Source of the DNA: Cardiocondyla obscurior
Taxonomy: Eukaryota; Arthropoda; Insecta; Hymenoptera; Formicidae
Assembly (NCBI RefSeq): GCF_019399895.1
Contig: NC_091886.1
Span: forward strand, 2,852,001-2,916,000
Direction of reading: 5' to 3'
DNA length: 64,000 nucleotides
This document shows positions 49,663 to 61,376 of this stretch, in pieces. Position 1 is the stretch's first letter, and every line of letters begins with the position of its first letter. The position numbers and the translations under genes are program-made. The notes beneath the pieces were generated by a model. The model made no database searches. It was not told where the DNA came from and saw nothing but the letters and a program-made list of their open reading frames with translations.

Positions 49663-52364
49663 AATAACAATCGTGATTTCTCTAAAAGCTTTTCACGCAC
49701 CGTTGTTTGATCACGAATATTGCTATTTTCTGCATTCAAAGAACGCGGCGAATTATGCGCGAAATTTTTACGAAGCCGGGAGGGGGAAAAAAAAAATAGC
49801 GAGCTATTTCATGCGAAATGTAGCTCAAAATTTATTTACCGACTTCTAAAAATACGAGAATATTATATTACATTACAAAGCTATTTATAATATTTTATCT
49901 GCTAATATAGAAAAATATGTACGTTTTCCGCTATATTTTATACGCATATGTTTTTGCGTTTAAATTACGTAAATTAATTGAAATAAACACTAAAATATAT
50001 ATTGCATAAATTTCATGTGCATTCACCAAATTATTGAATTTCTTTAAATATGAAAATATATTATTAATAGAGTAAAAAGAAACAAAGTTTTCGTCCATTT
50101 TCCAATAAATAACGTTTAATTATTTTGACTTCCTGCTTGTTATCGATACGTGCACCGTTTTCGATTAACACTGATACGCAAAATAACATTTAACATAAAT
50201 AAAAAAAAAAAGAAAAAAAACTATCGGCACACGGTGTAAGGTAGTGAACCGTTTTCTCAGATTGTCGAACAGGTATCTATTACAACGCGATATTACGTAC
50301 TGCATTGTCACGTCGCGACGCGTTATATATTAAAACGAGAGCGGTCTCCGAGAAATCCGCGGTCGCTCGCCCCGCCCGTCATAAGTAAAGAAATGATTTC
50401 ATTGAAAAGACGAATTACACGAGTTTGCCAGTAACGAGGTCTTCTCGTCGACGTAAAATATAACTACGGCGACAACTACGACATTGCCGAAGTCCGTTCT
50501 CTCTACCATCATCCGTCCCTTGTCTTTTTTTTTTTTTTTATTTCCCTCTCCCCCGTTCCCTCCATCTTCCATTTTCTCACTTGCTTTCTTATTGTTTTTC
50601 TCTGCATCTCGGCTAATTACTTCTACTGTCTGCCTGTAACTGCACGAAGTTAGCAATGGTCGGGAAACGTTCGGTAATAAGTACTTTTTAATCCCCCCAT
50701 TCCCCGCGCCGCGCCGCGCCTCGTTATTCTGCATAAATGTCGTCGCGAGATTGTACAATTTGCTTCGCTCCTTTCGCTTTTTTTATGATTTTTTTTTTTT
50801 TTTTTTTTTTTTCGCTCCGCTTCTTTTCTCTCGCGATTTTTCGAAGTTAATCGGTTAATTGCTCGCGGGGAAACTCGAAATGACCTCGCTGCGACGAGGT
50901 GCTGGAAGCTATACTGGGTATACGGAGGTGAAATAATCCTCTGATTTCCAAATTATCTCTGAACAGCGAGAAAATATTTCAGGATTTTTTAATTGGGTTT
51001 AGCAGCGTCATAAGGCACAGTCAGTTTAATCCTTTGATTTATCGCTTACAACATTACGCGAGGTCTTCGTAGATTCTCACCGGGAAATACTTTTTTCTTT
51101 TTTACTTTCTTTTTGAAAGAAAAAAATAATAATAAAAATAAGATTTTTACTTTAATAGACGCACCCGTTTTCTCCCAACAGTTCCGTGAAAGCGTTATAA
51201 TAAATAAAAGCGTTTTTCGAAAGTTTCGACAAAGTAAAATAATCGAAAAATTAATTTTTTCTTAATACGTAAGCTTATATAAATTTGCATACAACTCTTT
51301 TGGGGGGGAAAAAAAATTATTGTATTATTTTAAGCGTTACTACAAGCTGGTAGTTGATTTTAAAATAATGCCATAAACGACTCGCTTTTATTAGGAACGT
51401 TAATTAACTTTTCTTTTTAATCAGATTTCGTTGCGGTTATAAAATCCTTTATGCTGCTTCAATGTAAATTTTTGACAGTTATTTTGATATTCAGACTGTC
51501 TGCAAACAACGCAGACGTGATTTAGTTTGCCGGAGTCGCTTCCCAAACGAACTGGACTGTTTTACAAGCGCAGCTAACGCGTACGATGTCTTATTTACCG
51601 GGTCGTTTGCTTGTTTATGAGCTTGTTACGAGTTACCGGCGCGTGCAATGCCTTGCTCATTTCGACACTCTTCGTATTTTCTGCGTACGTATGCATATCG
51701 GAACTTTCAGGTTTACGATCGCTTCGGCTCCGCGGTGTCTGTCACGCTTACTCTCGTTATTTCGTTCGCCGTAACGTTAATTATCCGTTAGTTTTCACGA
51801 GATGCACCCCTGATTTATGGCGCGACGTATAACACCCGTCCGTAAACGTCTAAGAAATATTTTATTTAGCCGCGAACGATGCGAAAAGGATCGCATTCGG
51901 CTGTCAATCCGTAACTAAAATCTGAACGAAATGCGACGCGACGAACGTGATTTATTTTACCCATTGACGACGGATTAACAAATTTTTTATTACGATTCGG
52001 ACGAAAAGAGAAAAACAAGTCGCTTATTTTAATCATGATGTAAATTAAATTGGAAAAGTTTCACTTATTTTTAAAACCTTTCGGCTGGCACGTAAAATTA
52101 CAAATATCTTTCGGATTTAAATTATATGATTCATAATTGATGGTACAATACGTACAGCAACGAGAAGCACTCTTTGTACAAATTTAATGATGATAACGTA
52201 TCAATTTTTTAATCGCGTAAATTTCAATTTAAGTAGTTATTACTTTTTTTTTGTTACAAGTCACCCCGGACACTAAGATCATGTAAAATAATACGTTCCC
52301 TACGAGATAAAAATATATAACGATTTCTTATTATATAATGCCGACATTTTCTGAGCTAGTGCAT
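49663..52364. other. Non-coding stretch, nothing recognised
   Basis: AT-rich sequence with a 24-base T run at 50789-50812 and a T/C-rich run at 50520-50580. No convincing splice pair or gene was seen. Confidence 0.5.
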
Positions 52365-52410
52365 AATCCGGGACAATACAAATCCGGGACAAACGCGTAT
52401 AATCCGGTGC
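52365..52410 (+). repeat. Three spaced copies of AATCCGGGACAA
   Basis: AATCCGGGACAA occurs at 52365-52376 and 52381-52392, and a third partial copy, AATCCGG, starts at 52401. Spacings are 16 and 20 bases. It could be a small degenerate tandem repeat or a cluster of protein-binding sites. Confidence 0.75.
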
Positions 52411-55400
52411 TTCTAGTCACGTTACTCAGTAATGCCCCTTTTAAGCGTTCGTGTAATTGTTCGTAGAAACTGCGCGCCGTAACAATTAAACGAGGTAATC
52501 TTCATGTACATGGAGTATGTTACTAAAGCAACAAATGTTGATTTGATGATACACAATCGTGGAACATTTATTGCGTATATCGCCGCGGTTAATGTTCGGT
52601 AAATATGAAATTAATATCGAAAGAATTGCCCGTTCAACGTACCGGAGATATAAATCTGATAAGAATAAACATCGGCGGTTCAATAGCCTCCTTTAGAATT
52701 TCGCTCGCTGCCCCGAGGCAAATATATTACGGTAAACATCAGAACGGAAGAAGTAACAGAGAAAAATGGCATGCTAGCGGGAACTTTCGTAAGGCCGGGG
52801 GGTTTAAATTGCGTTCAAGGCAATCCCCGGCTCCTGCACGGTCGGTCGTCCCTAAAGCTTTTGTCTGCCCCGGCGCGAAAACGTGCCTCATGCGGGTACA
52901 ATGGAGACAACGTCGAGCAACAGCTCCTGGCAGTGCGGCGTCATTCAGAGCGATTGTACGCGTGCCGGCGGTCGTTGAATGCGTGTGGCCGAGCGCGATT
53001 AATTCGCTAAGAATGAGAACGTTCGCGGCGAGAACGTACCGTGAAACGTACCGCGCAAGCTCGGACGGGGGGAAAAAAGCCCCCCCCTTCGAAGCGGCGA
53101 AAACGACCGCTCTTTTATCCGGGACGAAAAGAAGCCGTTCTTCTCTTCTCACCCGAGTGTGTGACGTCGAATTCCGAGCCGGTCTCCCCCTCTCGAGATC
53201 GCGCTTCCGTCACGAGATACTTGATCCCATAATTCTCCCATGAATCGCGATAATTCGCTCGGGCGATGATCCCATCCCCCTTTTCGCTGGAAACCTGACG
53301 GCCGGGACGTTAATCGCGCCGCCGGAAATTAGTTCTCGGACGGACTTCATCACGCCTGTATCGGGATTTGCTCCTTGGATATTTTTCACCCGTCCTCCCA
53401 CGTCTTCGCCGTAAACGTAACGTTCTAGCGCGCATTCCTGGAGTGACTCTCTCCCGCCCGCGCCTTTTGTTCGCGTGGGTTATATCACGGGCGGATCCCG
53501 AGTACTTTGGTACAATATTAATGCGACGAGACGCAGGAAAATGCCAATATAAGCGCGATGTCTCTTTTTGAGGGAGCACGAGGTTATATGTTATTTAAAA
53601 AATAAATGCGGAAAAACCTGCGGTTATATTCGCATCGTAAGCTCGATTTATCGTATTTGGAATCTGCGTTTTATAACAATAAAAAAAAAATGTGTGAAAG
53701 TAAAAATTTGGATTTTTCTCATTTTTTTTTCCCTCCCAGTTTCATAACCAATTTGAATAATTGATTTTTCCCGGATGAGAACGTTGTAGAAAATAGGGGG
53801 TTTTTTTTTCTATTTTACTTTTTTGCATGTTTATTTTATTACTTGTAAAATATACGAGATTCGTAGTCTAACGGACGAGGTATAACGCGTGAACGCCAAA
53901 ACAGATAAAGTTCACCGAAAATGGGGAAACGCGCCGGAGCGAGATTCGGGACGGGAGTATAACTGCAAGATGACATTAATCTGAATCACGGGAGGAGAGA
54001 AAATATTCTCCCTTTTTTCGGACGAGGAGCGAGATAGCTCTTCTTCCGCGGATTGTAACTCTCGCGAAGAATTCCCGTTAAATCCGTGTCAAGGCTGGCA
54101 AAACTGACAGACGAGACGAGAATGGGACGGACGCTCGCTCGTAAAACGCTCTCCCCGTCGCGGAACTCGCCACCGTAAGATTCCTCGGCTTACCTACCAC
54201 TGACGTGGTGGGTGCAGGTACACTTTCCACGTCTGCCCGTGACGCAGCCGCGAGAGCCTATGGTATCGCGGATATGAAACGCCGGCTTAGGCAACATTAC
54301 ACGGCCGTATAATGCCCGGCATTTCTCCGGTATAACCGAAAAGACGGAGCATGTACTTACGGAACAACGCCGCGTGACGCGTTCCGACGTCTCGTCGTAT
54401 TTCTCATCTCATTCCCATCCCTCGTGCCTTGTCCGTACTTTTATCGCGCCGTTATTACTTTTGCCTTTTATCATTTCCTTTTTATCATTACGATCCTTTT
54501 TTTACATCGCGCCACTTTAAATTATTATACCATTACGATTTAATGTTATTTTTGTAAAAAGGAAATATGATATCGCGATGTATGAAGACTCGCGCGATTC
54601 GGTGGCGTGGCATTTTAAACTCCGCGAAATTGCTGGTTTCCGTAAACTGTTGACCTGATTGTCGCGCTGTCCGAATTCCATCGCCATTAACTAAGAGTTG
54701 AAACCGACCGTACTTTGCGGAAGTTAAAACATTCGTCGGGAGAGGAGGTCGGGGAAGGAGGAGGGAAGCTCTGACACATTTCGTAACACTTCCGTTGGCC
54801 AGTTATTGATCCCCGCTGATTACCATTTTCTTATCAATTAATTTAGTTAGCAACTTTCTTCGCGAGATTATTCCAAATGAACCTCTACGAAATAAACTTC
54901 TTCTCAATCGGATTTCGTAATTAACTTATCCGCTTTTCTTTACTCCCGGCCTATCTCTTTATCCTGCTCCACTCCGGATTTAAAAGTGGCCAGAGGTTTG
55001 CTTGCTATCTCAAAAGCTCATTATCTTATCAGCAGTAATAATTCCGTTAAGTCTTTTAGATTTGTTTCATTATGACGTGTATTTGCAATATAATTTTAAT
55101 TGGAACGATTACTGTCAAATTAATATTCGCAATTGAATTTTAATAATAAATAAAAGTATAACAAATTACACCGCTTTGTCACCGCGATAGGTACGGCGAG
55201 GCTATAAATAACTCATTATTGAAGTCAATAATTAATCGCAATACATGTAACAATGATATCTTCGGATTTATAGTAATATTAATGTGGCAGATTAGTTTTT
55301 GTAAATTTTGCAACAAAGTTTTCACTCTAGACTCACAGAATCCTTAATGCTCCCTGCATATTAATCGCTCATAATAATTCAAATAATAATTAATGAACGT

Positions 55401-57907
55401 TTGTCTGATCCCCAACTTTGGAGATTACTATAATTTTCATGACGTACGCTTCGCGAAACTTCGCCAATTATACTTTCGGCTTCGGTGTCTTAAAGCAGAA
55501 ATAGTCTCGGACTTATTCCGGGTAGGTACAACGTTGTAATTAACAGCGATGGTGGCATCGCACGCCGCGCAACCCGACAATTTTCCAACCCCGACTGAGT
55601 AATCGCTAATTGCGAATTCGAGCATAATCCCACGATTATCCCGCGATAGCGTTGTACCGGGCTTTAATTGATAATCAGTACGCTGGCGCGGAAAACACGG
55701 AAAACTTTAATGTAGGCTGCACGAACGAGCGCGCATACGCTAACTTTATTATCTGAATTATTAGAGGTGCTTTTATCGTCTCATAAATCCGGCGATAACG
55801 AGTTCATTTAACTCGATTTCACGGCAAGCTTCTTCTCTTCCTCACCTCGCGCTCACTTCGAAATTCCAATCGGGCTTCTATCTCGCGACATTCGATCCCG
55901 GTTCAACGTCACCACATTGTTCTCAGGCCTCTATTCATCTCATCATACTTTGGATATGGCACGCCAGGCCAGTTTGCTCGGCTATCCAAAGAGCCGATGC
56001 ACCAGTTTGACTTAACTACTTTCGCGTTGGACTTTATGGCAATAAAATATTAAGAATTTTTCAGAATTATCGCGAGATAAATATAAAAATTAATTACAAA
56101 TATATTATTTACTATCGAGCTCGCTGACGATATGTACCGAAATTTTTCTTTTTCATAATTGAAAAATAGCGTATATCGATTTGTTGCCACCGAGAACGAG
56201 GGTGGGGGAGACCCATTTCGCGCAACGTTTTCTCAGTAATTAAATCTCTGATAATATCTCGCTTTAATATTAATGTGAAATATATCCGTCGATCATGCCC
56301 CGCCGTCGGCATCGTTGCCGCTAGAATAACGATGCAATTATCGTTGGCGAGTAGTTCACGCGGACATTTAAAGCGGAAACGGGGAAGTCCCACGCTATTG
56401 AGTCGAGAAACTGGCACGTGCCTCTCTCCCGCCGGCGCATATAATGAGCTGGCGGCCAATTATGCGCTCGATCATCCGGCGCTACTCTTATTCATCAGGC
56501 GCCGCGTTTACCCTTGCGTCGGCGATCGCAGTCGTACATTTAAACCGCCTATCGTGTAACGAATAGAGAACGCGTCAGAAAAATCTGGAGCCCTGAGAGT
56601 TATTCGTATCAGTTCCGGTACAATTCTTTCCTACAGCCGGAATAATGCACCGAGAGAAAAATATATTGCAGTTACCAGATCCAACCTTAATTTTACGACT
56701 CGGTGGAGTCAATTTTATAAATAATCCCGTAATCGAGTCAAGTCATATTTATCGTTGGAGGTATCGCAAAGCTATTGTTAGACTCAGACGTATACTTTTC
56801 TCGCAGGATACGACCGCTCGTTATCAAAATAGCGATTTCTTTTTTTTTCTTCTTTTTTTTCTTTTTTTTTTCTTTTTCTCTGGGGACCTTTGTAGATCAT
56901 TATTACTGTTCGCGAACTTACGTAACGTATACCCTTTGATCGGTTAAAACAATCAAGCGCGATTTCTATTATCATTTTCCATAGTACGATTTGATTCCGC
57001 AACAATGTTAGAATGCCAATACCGTTAACTTTTAACAATGATATTCATTGCGCTTCTATGACAAACCAGGTTCGAAAGCCGTGCAACTTTGTTATTCGGC
57101 TTTAGAGCGTTGTTATTCGGACAAATTTTACCAGCAAATCAATTCAGAGCGCGGGGAAAAGAGAGGGGGGGGGGAAAATATTAGTTTTAATTACGAGCTT
57201 CTTTCGGAGGCTATTTTCGCTCGCGATGGAGATTTCGCTACCGTTTCGCGCGAACAGCGGGGGGATTAAAACGCAGCGATCGATGAGTATAGCAACGAGG
57301 AGGAGTCGTAGCAGCGCGAGAGGGTAAACGTGTACCGTGGGATGAATCGGGTTTCCACGAGCATGTCCGGAGAGGGTCAGCCCAGCAATCGTCGTTCCGT
57401 TGCTGTCAAATAAACGTCTCGCGCACACACGACCGCGGACCGACCGACCCTCGTACCTTCGTTAGCCGACTTTCCCGGTGCCATGGTTCACGATTATGTC
57501 CAGAGTTTCCCAATTGGGTCGCGGAGGCGTTTTGCGAGTATTAACGTCGCGAGCTTTCGCTACATACAGAGTGCTCTCCCCAAACTTGCACAATGAGATT
57601 CTTTGATTAATGCGCGCCGCAAACAACACATTGTCCCCGTGCTTTTAATTTATTTTTCGCACTGTAATTTCTAGCGGTCGGCTACGAAAAAAACTACGCG
57701 TTTAATACAGCTTTGGGGAAAATTAGTTCCTGCCGAAAAGCGTAATTAATTTTTATCGTATCACGTAATGCGTAGAAGTTTAATCGCGTTTGTTTTAATA
57801 ACCCCAGCGGGGTAACTCGATATTAAATTTATCTGACGCGTTCTCGAAGCTGCATAATTCATCCGGAAGTAAAGCTTGAAATAAAATTCGCTCGAGTCAA
57901 TTTATTA
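52411..57907. other. Non-coding stretch with a long chance ORF
   Basis: The longest open frame in the window (212 codons, 52605-53243, plus strand) lies here. It coincides with a CpG-rich, stop-poor block, is overlapped by a 137-codon frame on the opposite strand, and its translation is Arg/Ser/Ala-rich without a domain, so I do not call a gene. Other CpG-rich blocks are at 53900-54440 and 57250-57600. C/G homopolymers occur at 53078 and 57165. Confidence 0.45.
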
Positions 57908-57935
57908 TTTCGGTTAATCGCAGGATTAACCGAAA
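57908..57935. repeat. Perfect 12-bp hairpin with a 4-nt loop
   Basis: TTTCGGTTAATC (57908-57919) is followed by loop GCAG and its exact reverse complement (57924-57935). No terminator role is expected in a nuclear genome. It may be a binding site or chance. Confidence 0.85.
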
Positions 57936-60779
57936 GACCAAAATTGCACCCGTGCAATTGATCAATACAATTTTCTTGCGTCTGACTATCTCGAAAAGCA
58001 GCGACGGCTCTGGTATTTTATTTACTTTATTTTATTTTATTCTATTTTATTTTTTTTTTTATCAAGATAAAGCTGTTCGGAGATTAGCTAAGGAATCTTT
58101 CTGACCGCGGAGTATCTGTTTAGATCTAAGGCCACCGTGTATATAACGGTAGATGGGTCTCCTCGAGTGGCGGACTCGCAAAATGGATCGTGGCCATTCC
58201 CGCGGTCGCCCCATCGCGCAAGCATTTCGCGTCCGGTCAGCGGATTCATTCCGGCGCCGTCCCTCGAGCCTGCCCGCTGGTGCGCCTCGTAAATTAAGTA
58301 TTCGCGGCGAAAATGCATACACGGCCACCGGAGGTACCGTCCGCGATGTTCCTCGAGACCGGTGGGCCGCCCGAACTTGGTGATTATGACAAGGAGCCGC
58401 GCTTGTCCAATCGCGAGTTCGTGAGCTGCCGCCCGAATGTGAACCGGGTTACGATAACGAGCGACCGCATTGTGCATCTCGATGGGGACGTATGTAATAA
58501 TTGATACCGAGTTTCCCAAGCAAAACGAAGCATCGCATAAACTTTGCAGCGAGATATAAAAGCGGCGATGGACGCAAGTCGTTACGTAAACAACGAGTTT
58601 TTGGAATAATTTATCGATCGTAGTTGATAATTATTTTATTATTTGGATAATTAATTAACCGGATATTAACGTCCGATCGAAGTTTTAGCTTTTCGCTCAG
58701 GTATATCCTTCGAGTGAAATCCCGCAGTCTGAATCACCGCGCGACGCCGAAATTGCCAACGACGGAGCTAAACTCCTTTCGATAATTCAAACGCTCGCCA
58801 CGAGGCACAGTTCCGAGGTTCGATAGCGGCATGACGTGTGCCAGCTCGCATAAGACGTTCGATTGGAGAGATTTATCTAATTACGCCGAAGTGAGTCGCC
58901 TTTGAGAGATCGTTTAAGCGGAGACGGGAGTAAAGCGGATCGCGGGCACGCTCCGACTGACCGCGCGTTGGTTACGCAATGCGATATCGATCGTAAAAGC
59001 CGCGTGCGATCTTCGCTGACCTCGTTAAAGCGCTTTGTGAGTCGGGCGGCACCGTAAGGCCTTGGCAGCGCTAATCAAAGGCAATTATCGACGCCGACGG
59101 CAGGATCGGGCGGGATTACGAAACCTCGCGTGCGTCTAGATGGTACGTGCGCTCGCTTAATTAAAATATAATCGACTGCTTTGCCCGGATCGTCACGTCC
59201 CGTGTTTCGTCATGCCGTCGGAAGAGGTGGTTTACTTACCGCGTGTTCGCCAAGATTAAGTCCCCGTATCTTTGCCGTACGCTTAGCTCAATGTCGCTAC
59301 GTTTAATAATCATCTTGCGTAACGCCGAATCGCGATATCTCCGCGTCAAGCGAATCAGCTCGGAAGGACATCTCGCACGGGGGAAAAAAAAAGAAGTTCC
59401 TTTGTTTAGGAAAGAAGTTGACACGTAGGAAACATTTCGCGCGCGGGACTTACAATTAGATTTAAGATACCGAACGAGATATTAAGTGAGAGATTTAATT
59501 AACAGGCTTTATTACGTTCCACGACGGAAATAGTCCGGACATTTCTCGCGCTCATCGAGAATTTTAACGACGACGAAAGAAAAGAGCTCCTACGCGAAAC
59601 CGCACGGAGATAGATTTGCGGTAGTTTGCTTACGCGGCGAACGCGCGATACATCCCGCGTCTTTTCCCGGACGTTATCCGGAATTGTAGCGAGGACCATA
59701 CCGTACCTTTACGTATGGCGTGCATCGCTGTGTACAGGATGCCGCAAAACCAATAGTCAGAGCTCGCGTAAAAAAGTAAAAGATAAACTACCGTCATTGA
59801 GACGTTAAGTAATTAATGCGATGTGAAAAATAATTAATAAAAATTTTTGCCAACTCGAACGATACGCTTAGAGTCAGGGTAACATCTTATTACAAATTAA
59901 AAAATTAAATCTCGATAAATAAAATACTTGACGTTAGAAATAATTACGAGCTTTCATTGACGTTTTACGTAAAAAAGAAATATTGCAGTAAATTAAAATT
60001 TATATTTTAAATTATCACGAATATATTCGCTTTGTTAATCAACGATATTAAAATTTCATTAATAAGTGAAGCTACAATTCGTTTTTAATAGATCTTTGAA
60101 TCGAAAACACGTTCCCTGATAGAAATTAAAAAGCAATGACAGGCCACAAAGCCGCTGAGAACCTTCAGCGTCGCGAAAGGATTCACTTCTTGATCCGAAA
60201 AAGCTTTCGACTGAAATATGCGGCGGCGCTGGGACATCCTGTACACACATCGACCTCGGGACTTCCGGTTTTATCGCGATTCATCCCGTTATCGGACTAC
60301 CGCATTTATTCGCTGCTATACGCGCCCTGGATTCCTCTCGCTCTTTTCCCCATCGTTCCCTCCTCCCTTTTTCTTTTTCCGCTCTTCAAAGTCGAATCGC
60401 CCTTGCCTCCTCCCTCCTGCACGTCCCTCCGCCACCCAACCCGCGAGACGGGCATTACCGTAACGTATCCGTAACGGCCTTTAAGAACGTAAACTCACGG
60501 CATCGCCGCCATTGTCCCGTGAACGCGAAATGTTCCTTGGCAGGAATACCGATCGTAGATTTCGAGCGCGAGGGTGATGCCGCTACTCACGCTCGTCGTT
60601 CTTAAGGGGTTGAGAGCTGTACAGCTTCGCCGAGGCCTGAAGGAGCTCGTATCTATCTATCTATCTATCCCGTCGATCTTGATCTTATCTTCCCGAGTAT
60701 TTTTTTTACGGCGGTTATCGGGCACGGTCCGAAATATCGTACGACGATGCTTATTCTGTTTTTAAATTTTATTACCCGA
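57936..60779. other. Non-coding stretch with CpG-rich blocks
   Basis: CpG-rich blocks at 58100-58500, 58700-59230 and 60150-60600 again give overlapping open frames (143 codons on the minus strand near 58519) without recognisable content. A four-unit TATC microsatellite lies at about 60650-60669. Confidence 0.45.
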
Positions 60780-60797
60780 GTGGAAATTAATTTCCAC
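60780..60797. repeat. Perfect 18-bp palindrome next to the foldback element
   Basis: GTGGAAATTAATTTCCAC is its own reverse complement. It lies 13-45 bases outside the left end of the foldback element, depending on where that end is drawn. It may be an insertion-site feature or chance. Confidence 0.8.
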
Positions 60798-60841
60798 CGT
60801 TACCTAATAATTAAATAGCCGATTCGTGGTTCATCTCGCGG

Positions 60842-60966
60842 CTGTCTAGCGAAATTGTCTTATTGCGAGCTGATCGCGAGGTAGAAAAGCTACATGTCTA
60901 AATCGTTTTTCGCCGCGTGCTAGTCTATTGCGCGTTCTGACCTACCTAACACGTGCTCGACTGCCG
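60842..60966 (+). repeat. Left terminal inverted repeat
   Basis: This arm is imperfectly inverted relative to 61246-61376. The best-kept core is CGTTTTTCGCCGCGT (60904-60918), followed by GTTCTGACCT, TAACACG and GCTCGACTGCCG. The outer word CTGTCTAGC is identical in both arms. Confidence 0.65.
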
Positions 60967-61005
60967 CGGCCGCTGACCCCCGGGCCCGCAGATCGCCGCG
61001 GTGGT

Positions 61006-61135
61006 GTGAGTACGCGCGTGTGTTTACGTCTGGCCGGCACCTTGCGCTCGAACCTCGCAAGGTGGAGGACGCGCGGGCAAGAGACAGCAAGAACTGGTTT
61101 GCCCGGCGAATTCGGCAGACGACCGTCGCGGAAGT
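61006..61135 (+). repeat. Tandem unit 1 (130 bp)
   Basis: This unit shares with the next one TAGTACG(C/T)GCGTGTGTTT-like sequence at its start, GGCCGGCA, GGTGGAGGACGCGCGGGC and GCCCGGCGAATTCGGCAG at its end. Its start, GTGAGTACG, also happens to look like a splice donor. Confidence 0.8.
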
Positions 61136-61272
61136 GTTAGTACGTGCGTGTGTTTTCGTCGGCCGGCAATTTTTTCTCGCTCTAAGTTCGCGAGGTGGAG
61201 GACGCGCGGGCGGTGGACGGTGAGAACCGGTCTGCCCGGCGAATTCGGCAGTCGAGCGAGCGTTGCGGAAGG
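61136..61272 (+). repeat. Tandem unit 2 (about 130-137 bp)
   Basis: This is the second copy of the unit at 61006-61135. Its last part (from 61246) overlaps the right inverted arm, so the tandem unit and the arm share sequence. Divergence between units is moderate, indicating an old duplication. Confidence 0.8.
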
Positions 61273-61376
61273 TCAGACCAAAACAGTAAACAAGTACGCG
61301 GCGAAAAAACGTTTAGATATCTATTTTAGATACACGGTACAGACCGGACAAAAACTATACGACCGATGCTAGACAG
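61246..61376 (-). repeat. Right terminal inverted repeat
   Basis: Read on the minus strand from 61376, it starts CTGTCTAGC, reaches AAACGTTTTTTCGCCGCGT, then GGTCTGACCT and GCTCGACTGCCG, parallel to the left arm. Confidence 0.65.

Larger units (their letters stand above)
60810..61376. mobile_element. Foldback/MITE-like element with inner tandem repeat
   Basis: The left arm (60842-60966, possibly from 60810) and the inverted right arm (61246-61376) share, in order from the outer end, CTGTCTAGC, TCTAAA(T)CGTTTTTTCGCCGCGT-type words, TCTGACCT, AAC and GCTCGACTGCCG. Between them lie two tandem units of about 130 bp. There is no transposase frame; open frames of about 70 codons merely reflect the tandem unit (shared ARWRTRG and LPGEFG). 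Long inverted arms around internal repeats recall foldback elements and some MITEs, which move using enzymes encoded elsewhere. No target-site duplication is clear: the flanking AATTAAAT / ATTTAATT is itself inverted. A relative of the left arm lies at 3853-4042. Confidence 0.6.

Noticed and set aside
52605..53243. Longest open frame in the window (212 codons, plus strand)
   Set aside because: It sits in a CpG-rich, stop-poor block, is overlapped by a 137-codon frame on the other strand, and shows no domain, splice context or protein-like regularity.
59235..59300. Good minus-strand donor GTAAGT
   Set aside because: No credible acceptor upstream on that strand within several hundred bases.
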